64,000 bases of DNA. It comes from Marasmius tenuissimus. Its lineage: Eukaryota > Basidiomycota > Agaricomycetes > Agaricales > Marasmiaceae. The translations under genes and the position numbers were made by a program. The notes under the pieces were generated by a model. That model was not told the origin of the DNA and searched no databases. It saw only the letters and a list, made by a program, of their open reading frames with translations. The DNA lies in the NCBI GenBank assembly GCA_029532415.1, contig JAQOTA010000070.1:868001-932000 (forward strand). Reading direction: 5' to 3'. This document shows, one piece after another, positions 44,217 to 56,261 of the stretch (position 1 is its first letter; each line of letters opens with the position of its first letter).

Positions 44217-47200
44217 CTATTCGGACGAATAAAATTCAAGTCCAAGATGTTCTCTAAAAGCGGAGAACTTGACATGACCCAAATTCTTGGTAAACATGTC
44301 CGCAGGATTGTAGGCACCGTCAATAAAGAAAAGATCGACCTTGCGGTCTGAAACACATTCGCGAATGTAATGATAGCGAATATCAATGTGTTTGGTGCGA
44401 CGTTCTTGAACTGGGTTAGAGGCGATAAAAATTGAGCCTTGATTATCTCCACATATGGGTACGGGAGTCATATCAATCCCAAGTTCAGAGAGTAACTGTC
44501 GAATCCACACAGCCTGACGACTACAGTCGGATAGCGCCATGTATTCAGCTTCAGTGGATGAAAGCGCAACAGTCTTCTGGGCGCGTGATTGCCAACAGAA
44601 GATGCCACCTGCCAATTTGAAGAAATAGCCCGTGATCGACCGACGCTTAATTGGATCAGCAGCCCAATCAGAATCAGTGAATGCTAGTAAACCTCCGTCA
44701 GAGGCTCCATCATAGACCAGTGCATAATCTGGAGTTCCTGCAAGATAGCAGCAAATATAAAGCGCCTTCTTCAGGTGATCCTCCGATGGATTAGCAGAAA
44801 ATTGAGAAAGCTTTGTAACAGCATAGGCAATATCTGGACGAGTGCCAAGCATGATATACAGAAGCGATCCAATCACTGATTGATATCGAGCGTGACGTTC
44901 GGGATTAACTGGACCTTCATTGGGTTGTGGAATATAGCCGGCGGGAAGAGGAGTATCTGCTGCTTTTGCATTCTGCATGCCAAATCGCTTCAAGACCTTC
45001 TTCAAGTAGTCAGTCTGGTCAAGAAGGATTTTACGGCCTCTGCGACGAATACGCATGCGCAAGAACTCTTTAACTTCTCCAGGATCACGGCATTCCCAAC
45101 GAGCCATAAACTCGGCTTTCTTCTTTTCGACAAAGGCTTTGTTGGGTCCAAGGAATAATGCATCGTCGACATAGATCAAAGCGATACATTCATCACCAGT
45201 CTCACGATCTTTGCAGATGAAGAGACCTGCATCGGAAGTTAAGCGTTTGAAGCCCATTACTTCCATGGACGAGCTGAGAGCACGCCACCACTCAAGAGCG
45301 GCTTGCTTCAGTCCATATAATGCACGGCGAAGGCGATAGACTTTGCCTTCCTGACCCTTAACCTTGAAACCTTCAGGTTGATCCATATAGATCTCTTCTT
45401 TAAGTTCGCCATAAAGAAAGGCGTTCTTCACATCCAATGCCTGAATGTGCCAGTTTTTGAGAGCTGCGAGTGCAAGCATCATCCGTACAGTTTCAAACCG
45501 CACAACTGGTGAGAAGATCTCATCAAAGTCGACACCTTCGACCTGAGAGAAACCCTTGGCAACAAGTCGAGCTTTCTTTCGACCATCTGACTTAACGTCA
45601 AACACCCATCTGTTTTTGACAGCCTTGCGACCTTTAGGTAGGTCAACCAATTCGAAGACCTTGCACTTGCGAAGAGCCTCTAGTTCATCGCGGCAAGCGG
45701 CCTTCCATTCTCTCTGCTGCTCAGCAGGCAGCTTCAGTATGTCACGGAGAGTCCACTCTCGAACGTTAGACATATCGGTGAGGTCATCGTGAACGGGAAC
45801 TGCCCGATTCAACAGATAAATCACGAAACCTACTCCCCCTTCCTGGGATAATTGTTGCACTAAGCTATCGGGCTGACTCCCCCTGGAGTTACACATGGTA
45901 GACAGACTGGCACGATTAGTCCCAGGAACTTTTCTAGGTCTGCCTCTCCTACGAGTAGTAGGTGGATCCATGGGTTCTCTATCACCCGTGGCATCTCTCC
46001 ATGTAGAATTCCTCTCCATATCACGCACAATGCGCGAGGGATTATTTGGGTCTCGTTGTTCACCAAATACATTATCAGGTTGCTTAGTACCCGTCCGTTT
46101 CCTGCCTGAACGCCTTGGCGGCGGAGACTGCTCTTTACCACCTACTGGTGTAGGTGGCCTGGGAGGCTGGAACGGAGGATCAGGATCAGAGTGTTGACGT
46201 TCACCCTGAGGTACAGTACCATCTCCATCATCGTCATGAGGAGATTCCGATCGCTTTGGAAGGTTCTTGGGAGGATAAAGATCGTCATCAGACGAATCAT
46301 CATCACTATCCGAAGAGAAGTTGGGATTTTCACCCAATACCAGCGGTATTTCAGGGATTTCACCCACCGGGGTAAAGCCACGCGGTTTCTTATCAGAACA
46401 CTTCGGGAACAAGTTTTCATCGAACAGAGCAGTAGCGCTTTTGAAGATACTATTGTTGGACATCTTCATGAAGACATATCCTTTCATGCCTTCCTGAAAA
46501 CCGATGAAGGTCATCAGTTCTGAACGCGGAGATAACTTGTTAACTCGACGCTTTTCCGGAATAAACGCATACGCTGCACATCTGAAGACTCGAAGATCCG
46601 AAACATCTGGTGCACTGCCATGCAACTTCTCATGCGGGGTCAACCAACGTAAACGCTGGGACGGCATCCGATTGTGAAGTGCAACAGCGTGCAACACACA
46701 GAATTCCCACCAAGAAGGTGGAAGACAAGCATCAAAGCGAAGAGCTTGAGCTTTCTCGACAATGGTCCGATTGAACTGTTCTGCACGACCATTCTGTTCC
46801 GGCGTATATGGAATGCTGGTCAGAATTTTGATACCGTGCTCCTTTAGTACGTCATCGAAGGCATCCGATTTGTACTCTCCCCCTCCATCGGACATCCATT
46901 CCTTAATATCAACACCGAATTGCACCTTCACCATAGCAATAAAGTCACGGAGCATCTTGACAGAGTCAGATTTGCGTCGCATGAGCATTGTCCAGCCATG
47001 TGAAGTACAGTCGTCGACAAACGACATATACCATTTGTATTTGTGGTACGACTCAGTGGGAAATTGTTTGAGGTCGGAGTGGATTTTTTCGAAGGGTTTC
47101 GAGGCACAGGTAGTGGAATCAGGGAACGATCTAGAGTGCATCTTTCCTTCTGCACATCCTCGGCATAACCGGGTTTTCTTCGGTTTTCGGTCGAATTCCG

Positions 47201-49404
47201 GGAAGTTCTTTGTATGCTTCCGAGCTTTATCCAGAGCCTTGTCTGAACAATGTCCGAAACGTCTGTGTAGAACTTTGTAGTCAACTTTATCCATCGTTGA
47301 CTTGGCCATTAAGCTACGAGCAGAGGCTTTCTGCGAGCTAACCCAATAAATGGTTTGACCAGGCATAAGCAGGTAAGATACCAATGACTGGCGTCGACCC
47401 TTTTGATAAAAAGCCAATTTGCTAAACGATCCGCGTACTTGCAGACCACCTTGCAAGAATTCTCCAAGCGAGAGAAGTCGAATTGACAGAAGTGGAACAT
47501 AATAGACAGGATAGAGTCGCGTAATGCGTTCCTCCATACGACCGTCAGATCCTTCAACAGAATGAGGGATGAACACAGTCCCTTTTCCCTTAATTTGGAT
47601 AGGGTTGTCCTTCTGTGCAGTGTTTAGCTGCGGTCCATTGTTCATGGGTTCATACTCGGCAAAATCTTCGAGATCATAAGTAAAGTGCGATGAAGCACCC
47701 GAATCGACGATCCACTCTTGCGAGCTTCCAGTCGCCTTCTTTCCCTTACAATTGGCACATGAGGCAAAGTGATCACCAATATATTGCGCAAATTTCATAC
47801 GGGACGATATCCAAACTACTACGTTTAGAAGCGGCGCACTGTAGGTTCGTATCAGTGTTAGAAGAAAGACTGAGATAAGGCACTTGCCTGTCATCGTCAG
47901 ATTCCTCAGATCCGATGGAGACTGAATCGTACTCAACATCGTCGGAAAAACCAGCGGCATCTGCGATCTCGCTGTCAACGTCCATGGCACTTCCACTCGC
48001 AATCTCCGTACGCAAGGAATCGTTTACAGCGTTCAACGCGATACGATCCTCACGCTCAGAGTCGGAGTCCTCATGAAAAGAATCATAGAGGTCGTAAACC
48101 TTCTCGATGCTCTTAGCACGCTTTGCAGGTGGAGCAGTGGAGAAGGGACCATCAATACGATGCTTGAGGGAGGAAGAGGAAGCAGCCGCATATCCCTGTT
48201 CCATAGGTTCAAGGACGTGGGCATACTTGGGAACACCAAGACGATCGGCAAGACTGCGAGCAGCCTGAGCATTCTCAAAAACAGTACCACCAGAGGTAGC
48301 ACCGGAGAAACGCTGCATGTGGAGTGGGTCCCGGGATCGGTCCGCGGGATGTACGACAGATGGAGTATCAGGAACGATGGGGGGTGTGGAGATGGACAAA
48401 TGAGAGAGGGAAGCGATGTGAGAATGACCCTTGTGAGAGGAGTCACCCTTGTTGTCCTGAGAATCACCCTTCTTCTTCCTGCCACGTCGGTTGTTCTTCT
48501 TCTTCTGGTCGTTGTCATTATTAGACTGGTTGTTATTGTTAGACGACGACGAAGGAGGATTAGACTGCTGGTTAAACTTCGGGTCTTTGTCCTTCTTCTT
48601 GACAGAAGAGATGCGTGACGCGAGAGGAGCGGGTTTCCGAGCTTCGTAGTGGTTAATGACAGCATCACGAGCCACTTCGAAAGTAAGTTCAGCTGGCGAG
48701 TTACCATTGGTAGCGAATTCACGAGCATTAGCCCATGACTGTGGAATGATCGAGAGGAGGAGCATAGCTTTGACGAGAGTAGGGAGTTCGATCTGTGCTT
48801 CAGAGAGTTGGCCGAAAAGAAGTTCGAGTCTGGCAATCTCGGGAACGGGGTTACCACCGGACAAACGAAACTCCATGACCGACTTGAAGTCAGCCCAAAC
48901 AGACACAGATGTCTGTTGACCATAACGAGTCTTGATCTTCTCCCAAGCAAGCCCAGCCGTATCATCATCCTCGATAATACTCTGCACGGCAATGGTGGTG
49001 GTGGCACGTAGTGCACCCATGGCCTTGAATTCATACTTCTTCCAACGTCGATGGTCCTTCTCGTACCTGAGATAATCCTTCTCGTACCTTTCCAAATCCT
49101 TAGCATACTGCTCAAGATCCCTGCCATACTGCTGCATCTGCTCATCGGTAGGGGAGACTGTCTCTGTACGTCGAGTAGCTTCTCCACCTTCACGAGCAGG
49201 AATGGTGACAGTGCGAGTAGTTGGCTTGGGTTCTGCGGGTTCTTTAGGTTTCTCGGGTGCATCAGGTTCAGTATCGTCATTGGTGTAGTGGTCGTAGAAC
49301 TCGTTAATCATGGCATAGGTACCAAGAGCCTTGGACCACTTTCGCCAGTTGACACCGCTGAAGACTTCAACAGTGGGGATAAGGGTAGACATAACAGGAG
49401 CCAT
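44217..49404 (-). CDS. Copia Gag-Pol polyprotein, copy 2 (one GC-AG intron)
   Basis: ATG at 49404 (MAPVMSTLIPTVEVFSG) opens Gag, which runs to EESDDD. The 49-nt GC-AG intron (47839-47887) joins it to Pol, ending at 44217. Domain order equals copy 1: protease WIVDSGASSHF, integrase with MSDGGGEYK, RT YVDDALF and RNase H SSTEAEYMAL. Differences include NGRAEQFN where copy 1 has NGRAERFN in the integrase Glu motif region, VFRCAAYAF for VFGCAAYAF, and a Gag linker (IPAREGGEATRRTET) unlike copy 1 (VAATTTTEATTRTET). All frames are open, so the element could be active. The effect of the substitutions is unknown. Confidence 0.95.
47839..47887 (-). promoter_or_regulatory. GC-AG intron controlling Gag versus Gag-Pol (copy 2)
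   Basis: Identical donor (AG/GCAAGT), branch-like CTAAC and acceptor (CCTACAG) as in copy 1. Retention ends Gag about 40 codons later at 47773. Confidence 0.85.
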
Positions 49405-49732
49405 AGCGATCTGGAGTAATAAAACAACGATCAGCATAGGTTCATCATCATAGGCAATGATAAAAGAAATCACTGCACAATCAATGGCAACAGCCATCAA
49501 CCGTTGTTGAGGACATGATCCATCATCATCAAACATCAATAAAGATGTCGACTTCACAGGTCCAGAACCGGTGTTAACGGTCTGCCCATCACAACAGCGA
49601 TCAAGCAGTCATGATGGTTATCAAGTGCAACGACCACAATAGCGCATCATCATAGGCAGCACACAATAAAGGTGCACATCCTAGAGAGCTGCCATCGCAG
49701 GGCACATCGATAGGGCACCGGGGCCCATAACC

Positions 49733-49991
49733 TGTTGAGGCAGAGGTCCTGCCCACGCAGTGGCAGCATGGGACAGACTAGCTCACCTGGAGTTAGGCTT
49801 AGAGGCAGCAACGAGAGTAGTAAAAAGTACTGGTATTGCATGTAGATACAGAGCTACTTATATACTATACAGAGGTGGCTGTATCTTCTATAACAGGAGT
49901 GACTAGGAATAGCATAGATCATAGTGAAACAATTGAAGCATATATGCGGCCCAATACAACGGTCCATATATCCGGTAGTCCGGATTCAACA
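49733..49991 (-). repeat. Copia copy 2, 5' LTR
   Basis: 259 bp. It differs from the 3' LTR by TpG for CpG at the same two U3 positions as in copy 1. Confidence 0.95.
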
Positions 49992-50737
49992 TTCCAAGCA
50001 TTGTACGTTGCATTCTCAATCTCAACATCATCTGACACCTGCACTGGTAATGACAACCCATTGATGCTCCCAAAAGCACCAACAAGCATTGAATGACAAC
50101 TTTGAATTGCGAGGGAGTCTGCCTCCAGCTCTTCTTTACTTTGAGGCAGGGAGATTCGAGCATCTTCCATCCTACGCAACACTCGAAGAAGGATATCAAG
50201 GGAGAAGTCAAGATATCTCGTGAGTACAGAAGGGACAATAGCGAATATTTGTTGTAAATGAATTTCGAGCATGGGTGACGAAAGGTAGTGTAAAACAAGG
50301 CCGAGGGCGCCAGCTGCATCGAGCGATTTTCCTCCGAGTCGGGGTGTGCCATTAGAGGAAACATCGCCTCGCGGAATCGGTGTATTGTTCCATGTCTCGC
50401 GAAAATGACCATGCCCCTCCAGAATATAATTGAATGTCGCGACATCGACGCCCATTGTGGTGATAAAAGCGCGATCCTCTTGTCCACGCCAGAGGCTCAT
50501 CCAAGGGGACTCCAGGTGGGGGTTTGGCATGAGTTGGGGGCGAGTGAGGTATAAGCGAGAGGCATTGCGGCGTCGTATCCGTTGGGTTTCCATCTCGAGA
50601 GCACCAGCAATACACATCCCAGCCACACAAAGGTTTTGAAGATGTGTATCATCGTCTTCTTCATCATCGAGCTGCTGGAGGAGGAAGGGAGTAGGGTCCA
50701 TACCAAATGGAGCAGTGGATCCGCTTGATTCTGTCAT
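49992..50737 (-). pseudogene. PIF/Harbinger transposase, N-terminal piece
   Basis: From ATG 50737 to the Copia 2 insertion point in NATYNAW. It contains the N-terminal helical region and the segment with the first catalytic position, which is Asn here (GSINGLSLP). Confidence 0.92.
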
Positions 50738-50761
50738 TGCTCGGGCTTGCGGGAGGGATAA

Positions 50762-50817
50762 CGCAAATAAACAAGCAAATAATGGATTTCAAATCTGTGA
50801 CACAACGTTTATTTGCG
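50762..50817. promoter_or_regulatory. 11-bp perfect inverted repeat upstream of the PIF gene
   Basis: CGCAAATAAAC (50762-50772) and GTTTATTTGCG (50807-50817) form an inverted repeat, with extra CAAATAAT/ATTATTTG arms nearby. It lies just 5' of the transposase start and could be a transposase-binding or subterminal motif. Confidence 0.4.
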
Positions 50818-51666
50818 AGCTAATTATTTGCCATTCCTTACGGGAAGTCATCCATTGTTTTACTTTTTGCAATCCTGCCCACCCCTTGGAGTGAGATCTA
50901 ATCAAATATATTTGGCTTTATTTGGAAAATGCATGGGAAAATGAAACCCACCTGGGGAGAGACCTGGTGTGGGAATTGACGCGTATGGGACACTTGTGGC
51001 TGTTTCCCTTCATCCAGAACTTCGATCATGACGAATCATGATGGGCCCCCTCCAGTAAACGCATTCAGTCCCTGACCTTTTACGATGATGTGGAATACGA
51101 AAGCCCCCCCCCCCCCTAGTGAGTACTTCCAATGTAACTATGATTGAGCATTGAGGGCCATGCTAATCAACATGCACCCACTTGTCCGTTCCCTAGTCTT
51201 ACAGGTTCTCTGTCTATCCTCCGAGTCTGTCGACCGTGCGGTTCATGGGCCTTCTGGCCACGGAGGGGGGTCCAACGTCTTCGCAAACTATCCGGTTTCC
51301 ACTGACTCAGGCCGTACAGCCTATGGGTTTATCTAACCTATTCACATTCCCATCTGCCAATCACTCTCCTCGATCCGCTGCCTAGGGCGGTGCTCTGCCA
51401 TGAGAGGGTGTGAACATAACGCATATTTATAATGCGCCATCAAGTTTTTCATGATGTATATTTGAGAAAGCCTCGTGTCTAGTCTAGAGGCGAGTGCATC
51501 GCCAAAAACCTTCTTTCGGTGGATATGGGCGGGGTTCCCAGGTCACAGCCATATGGAAAGTGTGAAAGCTTCAAGTTGGAGGGACAAAATGCAAAGATCT
51601 CTCTCGCACTATCTCCTTATTCCCTCATCGCTCTTCATCTTCCTTCATCCTCCTCACATTCTAAGT
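50818..51666. other. intergenic; possible promoter of the next gene
   Basis: It holds a C13 run (51104-51116) and a TATTTATAATG box at about 51423. The open frame that begins upstream of 51667 does not resemble the family start and is regarded as leader. Confidence 0.35.
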
Positions 51667-53690
51667 ATGCCGCAAGACAGTCAGGTTTATTGCCGCGCCC
51701 TTTACTCTCTTGGAAACGGTCTAGCGCTGTGGAGCCCAGAACCAAATGACGACTTACCAGTTGAGTATCGAACATCAGGTATCCGTGTCGGCGACGTTGG
51801 TCTCGTAACCGACGACGGATGCTTTGACTTTCTCTTCAACATTTGCGTGTCTGAAGGTGATCCCATAAACCAATACAATGGCGTTCCTCCAGAATTCGAG
51901 CCACTTTCCTGGGACGAGAAGTGTGTGAAGACGGCAAAGTGGTTCCCCCCTCAGGAGCCAATCTGTAGCCAGAAATCAACGCAATGGAATTTGGAAATCG
52001 AAGGGAATGTCTCAATGCTGTGAGTAATCTCGGGACTGCTCCGATGCTGTCCATAGCTGCGGCTCTACCCCCCCTCCGATGTACCAGCTGAACTATGCCT
52101 TGTTTAGTGGACTTCCCGTAGGAGGAGGAGGAGGCGTCGGTGTTATGTTCAGTCAAGGAAGTGGAGCAGTTGTAATGCCTGGAGTGAACGGGGCAGATCG
52201 TACGAATGCGTCCAACAAGGGAATTTTCCTTGACTACGCATTCAGAAATGGGGAGGCATGGTACCGTTTCGTGAACGGAACACTTGGCCGGGAAGCTGAC
52301 AATGGCGAGCTCTATCTTATCACCGGTTTCGACAAGACCAATAGCTGGGAAAACGCCGTCATCTACAACCATTCTACCGCCAAATCATGCTCCCTCGCTT
52401 TCACATCCGGCGGCCTGGGCGGTGACGGTCGCTTGCGGTTATCGAAAACGACAAGTGAGGGAACTTCGTTAAGTCACCGATACTCTTCGGACGAAACACT
52501 TCACAATCAGTCGCTCTTTGTTCGTGGATTCCGAATCTCTGTTCGGCAGGGCGTACGTCTCCGGCTTGGGTCAAAGGTAAAGGTGGTCAGTATCTACAAA
52601 TCCCCTCAAAGCGACGCTCTGGATAAATTACCTGGTGCCCCTCCCTTCGGCGGTCTTTCGCTGTCCGCCAACCGGTGTCACAGTGGTACTGAGGCTCGAG
52701 AAACTCCAGCCTCACCTCAAGACGGCACGTCGTCCGGGAGTGACTCAGGCTCGGAAGTCTCAATTGACGAGAGTGTCACTAACATAGAGGAAGATGAATA
52801 CATTCCGGACTCAAAGGTCAGCTCTCTTTACGGTGCAAATACTAATGAGCCGGGGCTTGCTGACACGCTACGCTCGAATCAGATTTATCACCCACTAGTC
52901 GCTATTAACGACTATATTCTCAAAACCGTGAGTCTTCGAGCACCACTGAACCAATGTCCTCTAACGCGGCTCCCAGGCCGAGGATGCCACCGTTGTGATC
53001 ACTCATGACGACGACTGGATTTCGTTACTAAGTGACGAACAGGTTTGCCAGTGTGTATAGGTGGGACTCTAGGTGCTGACCGACATAACCTCAGAACGCG
53101 ATCCTGGGTGATTTTACATTGATATCAAGACTTCAAAGCCAAATGTCTGTGTTCGTTAATAAAAAAGGTACTCGTTCATCCTCCTTCTTGAAACGGCACT
53201 ATTAACGTGGTCCCTCAGGACATGCAACCGTCGTCAGTAGGGCTCCACTTGGTAACCTACCTACTCTCGGGATCAAAGCTATTTTTGATTCTCAATTTCC
53301 GCGATCCAGTTCATTCCCTCGGCGCCAAAATGATCCACTTGGAAGGACCGAATGCCCCAGAAGGACTAGGTATCCTCAGTTTGTCAGGACTAGGAATACC
53401 TATCGATGCACACCACGGTCATCCATGTACTTCTGGAACTTGGTCCAGGCCAGAGTCCCAAGCTATAGGTGGGTATGGAGTGCTTGGCTGTTGCTCATTC
53501 CTAACACCATTTACCAGTCCATTCATGCAACACCACTAGCAATGACTTTGATCATGGGAATGGGGGCAACCTTACACAACGAGAAGAAATTACTAGGCAG
53601 GATCAAGCATCCGCGACTGATAGGAACGCTTCCGCACTCGCACACTCGTTCCATGGCCTGCCTTCCAGACATAGCAGTTCCAGTGCCCCG
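51667..53690 (+). CDS. unnamed agaric family protein, multi-exon
   Basis: ATG 51667 begins MPQDSQVYCRALYSLGNG, which I recall as the start of a large unnamed basidiomycete family. Exons: 51667-52019, 52108-52927, 52977-53042, 53095-53167, 53219 to about 53472, then about 53518-53690. Donors are GTGAGT, GTGAGT, GTTTGC, GTACTC and GTATGG. Introns are 49-88 nt and frames join cleanly through LGLPVGGGGGVGVMF, ADNGELYLITGFDKTNSW, HPLVAINDYILKT, VVITHDDDWISLLSDE, GHATVVSRAPLGNLPTLGI, NTYRCTPRSSMYFWNLVQ and SIHATPLAMTLIMGMGATLH. A Ser/Asp/Glu-rich linker precedes NDYIL. The function is unknown. The 3' end is uncertain: the next exon-like segment (LDNGSWFDLFVAS) does not join in frame. Confidence 0.7.
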
Positions 53691-53699
53691 TGGTGAGTG

Positions 53700-55483
53700 C
53701 TTTTCTGCATTCCAAGATGCTACTGCTTGAACCCCGTCGGCATCTTGTTTTCTCTAGGCCATGGATGAAGCTTGACAATGGTTCGTGGTTTGACCTGTTC
53801 GTGGCCTCGTGTCCTAGCTATTGCTTCACCAGAGGTAGTCACGCAACAACTAGCATCAACCAATCCACCTACTTCCGAGGCATGTCCCCACTGTGTTGAA
53901 CTTGATTGCGATGGAAGGTGTTGAAAAGGGTGTTCTACTTCGCAGTTCCCAAACTATACTCCACCACAAGTCAAGCGAAGTGGAGTCCAAAAAGGCATGG
54001 ATGTTCCTTATGGAAAGACCTGTCAGATATACACTGCGCATCTGGATACCAGGGGGTCTTATTCCAACAGTGGAGAACCGCATACTGTGCAATGTAAGGA
54101 AGATGCGAAGGTTCTGTGGGAGAAGATTGTACATGAGAAGGTTTGTATTCTTGGACAGTCTTGCTCTGGATCTGTATGTGGGACTAATCGGTTTTTCATA
54201 GCGCCCAAACAATATGCAAACGCGAGTACTATTTGTCGATAATATGATGGGTCCAGTTCTACAGATTCTAGGACCTCTGTGAGTGTCGTCTGGCTGTTGT
54301 TCCTCCGCCACTGAGCTTTGGGAATTGTAGATCCACTACCTTTTTTTCTTCCTCCCTTTCGCAGGTACCGAAAAGGGTACAGGAGGAGATCAGGCCAGGA
54401 AAAGGAGATCGTGGGTATTGTTTACTATTCCCGATCTGAGATTCTGAGATAACGTAACGTCAGATATCACCGTCTCGTTGACCTTCTTGCGAGTCATGAA
54501 CGGCCCCAATCCAGGCCCTGTTAATGTCAACGGAGGTTCTGCATGGGATGGTGGGTCTTGGCCGCAAATCTGTTGAGATTCTACTCAATCATCCCGCTCG
54601 TCTACTTTATCTCTCCCATTTAGAAGAAAAGATAGACACACAGGCACCGCTTTTCCTGAACTCGAGTAAGTGTTTGTGTTGCAGATGTACAAAGACAATG
54701 ACACGACATCTTCCCTTCGTGCACCACCTCAGATCTCGGGTCTTCCCTCGTTCTCAACCATTTATTTGTACATTTGATCCGGAATGTTGCAGGAAATACA
54801 ATAATCTCCTGTCACCGCTCTGGCCCGGATGCGACGCCGGCTCAATACTTGCACGAACGAATACAGTTTGCAGCACAAAGCGTCTATTGGCATAACCTCT
54901 TTCAAAAGTCGCCGGATTCTACAATTGTGCTGCTACTATTCATTTGGCATGCAATTTATTCTTGGGACGAGGTGCTGGATACATTATCTGACCATATCTG
55001 CTGGCTGGTGAGCAGATACTCCACCGTGCCTCGTCGCGAACTCACTGAAAATAACACGATCGATAACAGGAAAGACAAGCTCAAAAAGCCTCCAACAAGG
55101 GTATATCGCGGGACTTGCACAACACTTGTGCACATCATCTCCACTATCGCTCTCTTCTCAAGGACCTAAGACAAACAGTCCTCTTCATTCGCGACACGCC
55201 AAATCCTGCGATGGACTCTGAACCGGAGGAACTGAAGCTTCGCGGCAAGAGGCTCTTGGAGAGGGAGTGCGATATCATATTAATTGAAATCGACAGACTG
55301 GACACAGCGAGTAACTTGCAGGATGAACGGTTGGAGGACGTTATGAATCAGTTCCGATTCGTTGCACGGATGCAAGCTCTGAACTTGCATGATGGACGGC
55401 TGGATAACGTTATGAATCGCTTCCAAGCTTTGGCGAGGGACATTGCGAAGAACATCGCAGCGGTTTGTCCCCTCTCCGTTTGA
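53700..55483 (+). pseudogene. CorA-like Mg2+ transporter family gene, truncated
   Basis: Exons in order match the basidiomycete CorA-like family: KEDAKVLWEKIVHEK, RPNNMQTRVLFVDNMMGPVL, TTFFSSSLSQVPKRVQEEIR, DHITVSLTFLRVM, IDTQAPLFLNSS, NVAGNTIISCHR, QYLHERIQFAAQSVYWHNLF, FIWHAIYSWDEVLDTLSDHI, LHYRSLLKDLRQTVLFIRDT and LLERECDIILIEIDRL. CorA proteins are pentameric membrane channels whose C-terminus has two membrane helices and a GMN loop. Here the coiled-coil part is replaced by a 23-residue tandem duplication and the frame ends ...AAVCPLSV at 55483, so the membrane part is absent. Some exon joins (around 54560) are out of frame. The upstream boundary with the previous gene is uncertain. Confidence 0.7.
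55313..55445 (+). repeat. 69-bp in-frame tandem duplication in the CorA-like gene
   Basis: AACTTGCAGGATGAACGG at 55313 and AACTTGCATGATGGACGG at 55382 start two diverged copies. They encode NLQDERLEDVMNQF and NLHDGRLDNVMNRF. Confidence 0.8.
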
Positions 55484-56261
55484 ATTTTCATCTACAAGAC
55501 AGGAAAAACTGATACATGCGAGCTCCTAGATTAAACAAGCCCCTTTCATCCTCTTCGGTGTTTTTACTGCAGTAAGCCAAGCCTTCGAATGTGGTTCTTG
55601 GGATCCTAACGCTTCCTCTCCTCAACGTCAATAGGCCGCCTTTGGTTTGAACGTTCATGTACAATTCCTCCCTCGTCATTTCGTCACCGGGCTGCTTGTC
55701 GTTGTGATAACGATATGGCTCCTCTTGACCAGACTCCAAATTACATTCATGAAACCGGTCGCGTCGCTTCGCCTCTGGTTTCATGAGCTTTTTCGGAATA
55801 AACGGAACGGCAGGCCTTCGGCATAAGAGTTCGTAGGGCCGATTATATCGAGAATTGGAGGAAACAAGGGGTAGGGAGCCTTGGCTGGATTGACGATTCT
55901 TGTACGAGGTTGTAGCCGGCAGGAATTAGATATGAAGACATTTTAATTATCACGAAAGACTAACTCAGCTAAGTACAAAAAGAAGGGATGAAAAATAGGC
56001 GAACAATGATACAGATCTACAGGATAGCCTCTACAAGTAAGCGTACATGTGCGTAATACTTGAAATTCACGTGGCGAGCTTCTTCTGGCCGCACAGCTAC
56101 AATACGAAGACCGTATAGGTACATCACAAACTACTCACAAGCCCAATCGAGGATCCACTCAGAGGTCAATCAATAGCCTTGACTGTGCCGTTCACAGGAG
56201 CGATTGTCCTACTGGGTACCTTCGACACCTTGCCCCCCTCGGGATAAACCATGATACGCCT
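55484..56261. other. no supported gene
   Basis: A 98-codon minus-strand frame (55488-55784) has no recognised domain or partner exon. The remainder shows nothing. Confidence 0.3.

Larger units (their letters stand above)
43917..49991 (-). mobile_element. Copia LTR retrotransposon, copy 2 (complete)
   Basis: A 6.08-kb element with 259-bp LTRs and target duplication TTCCA (43912-43916, 49992-49996), inserted in the PIF transposase gene. It is nearly identical to copy 1 over pol but clearly more diverged in the first half of gag. A purine tract precedes the 3' LTR and the same initiator-Met PBS follows the 5' LTR (about 49713-49732). Confidence 0.97.
32385..50737 (-). pseudogene. PIF/Harbinger transposase (DDE_Tnp_4), split by four insertions
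   Basis: One minus-strand gene is distributed over 50737-49992, 43916-43753, 36900-36881 and 32852-32385. It reads MDPTPFLLQQLDDEED, PQLMPNPHLESPW, DRAFITTMGVDVATFNYIL, PRLGGKSLDAAGALGLVLHY, INGLSLPVQ, ENATYNAWKTEHRINNVL, a 61-nt intron (43807-43867), VIIDAVLNAPGSWHDSHVAR, PIFEHLRTRVPDGYYLVANT and LSYRQTAEWGMRAMQGSF. This is the DDE_Tnp_4 family, nuclear enzymes that move PIF/Harbinger DNA transposons. Reading frame is restored exactly when inserts and one copy of each target duplication are removed. Two positions where the family normally has catalytic Asp are Asn (SINGL, ANTAF). A one-base frameshift follows QGSF near 32640. Terminal repeats of the PIF element were not found. Confidence 0.92.
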
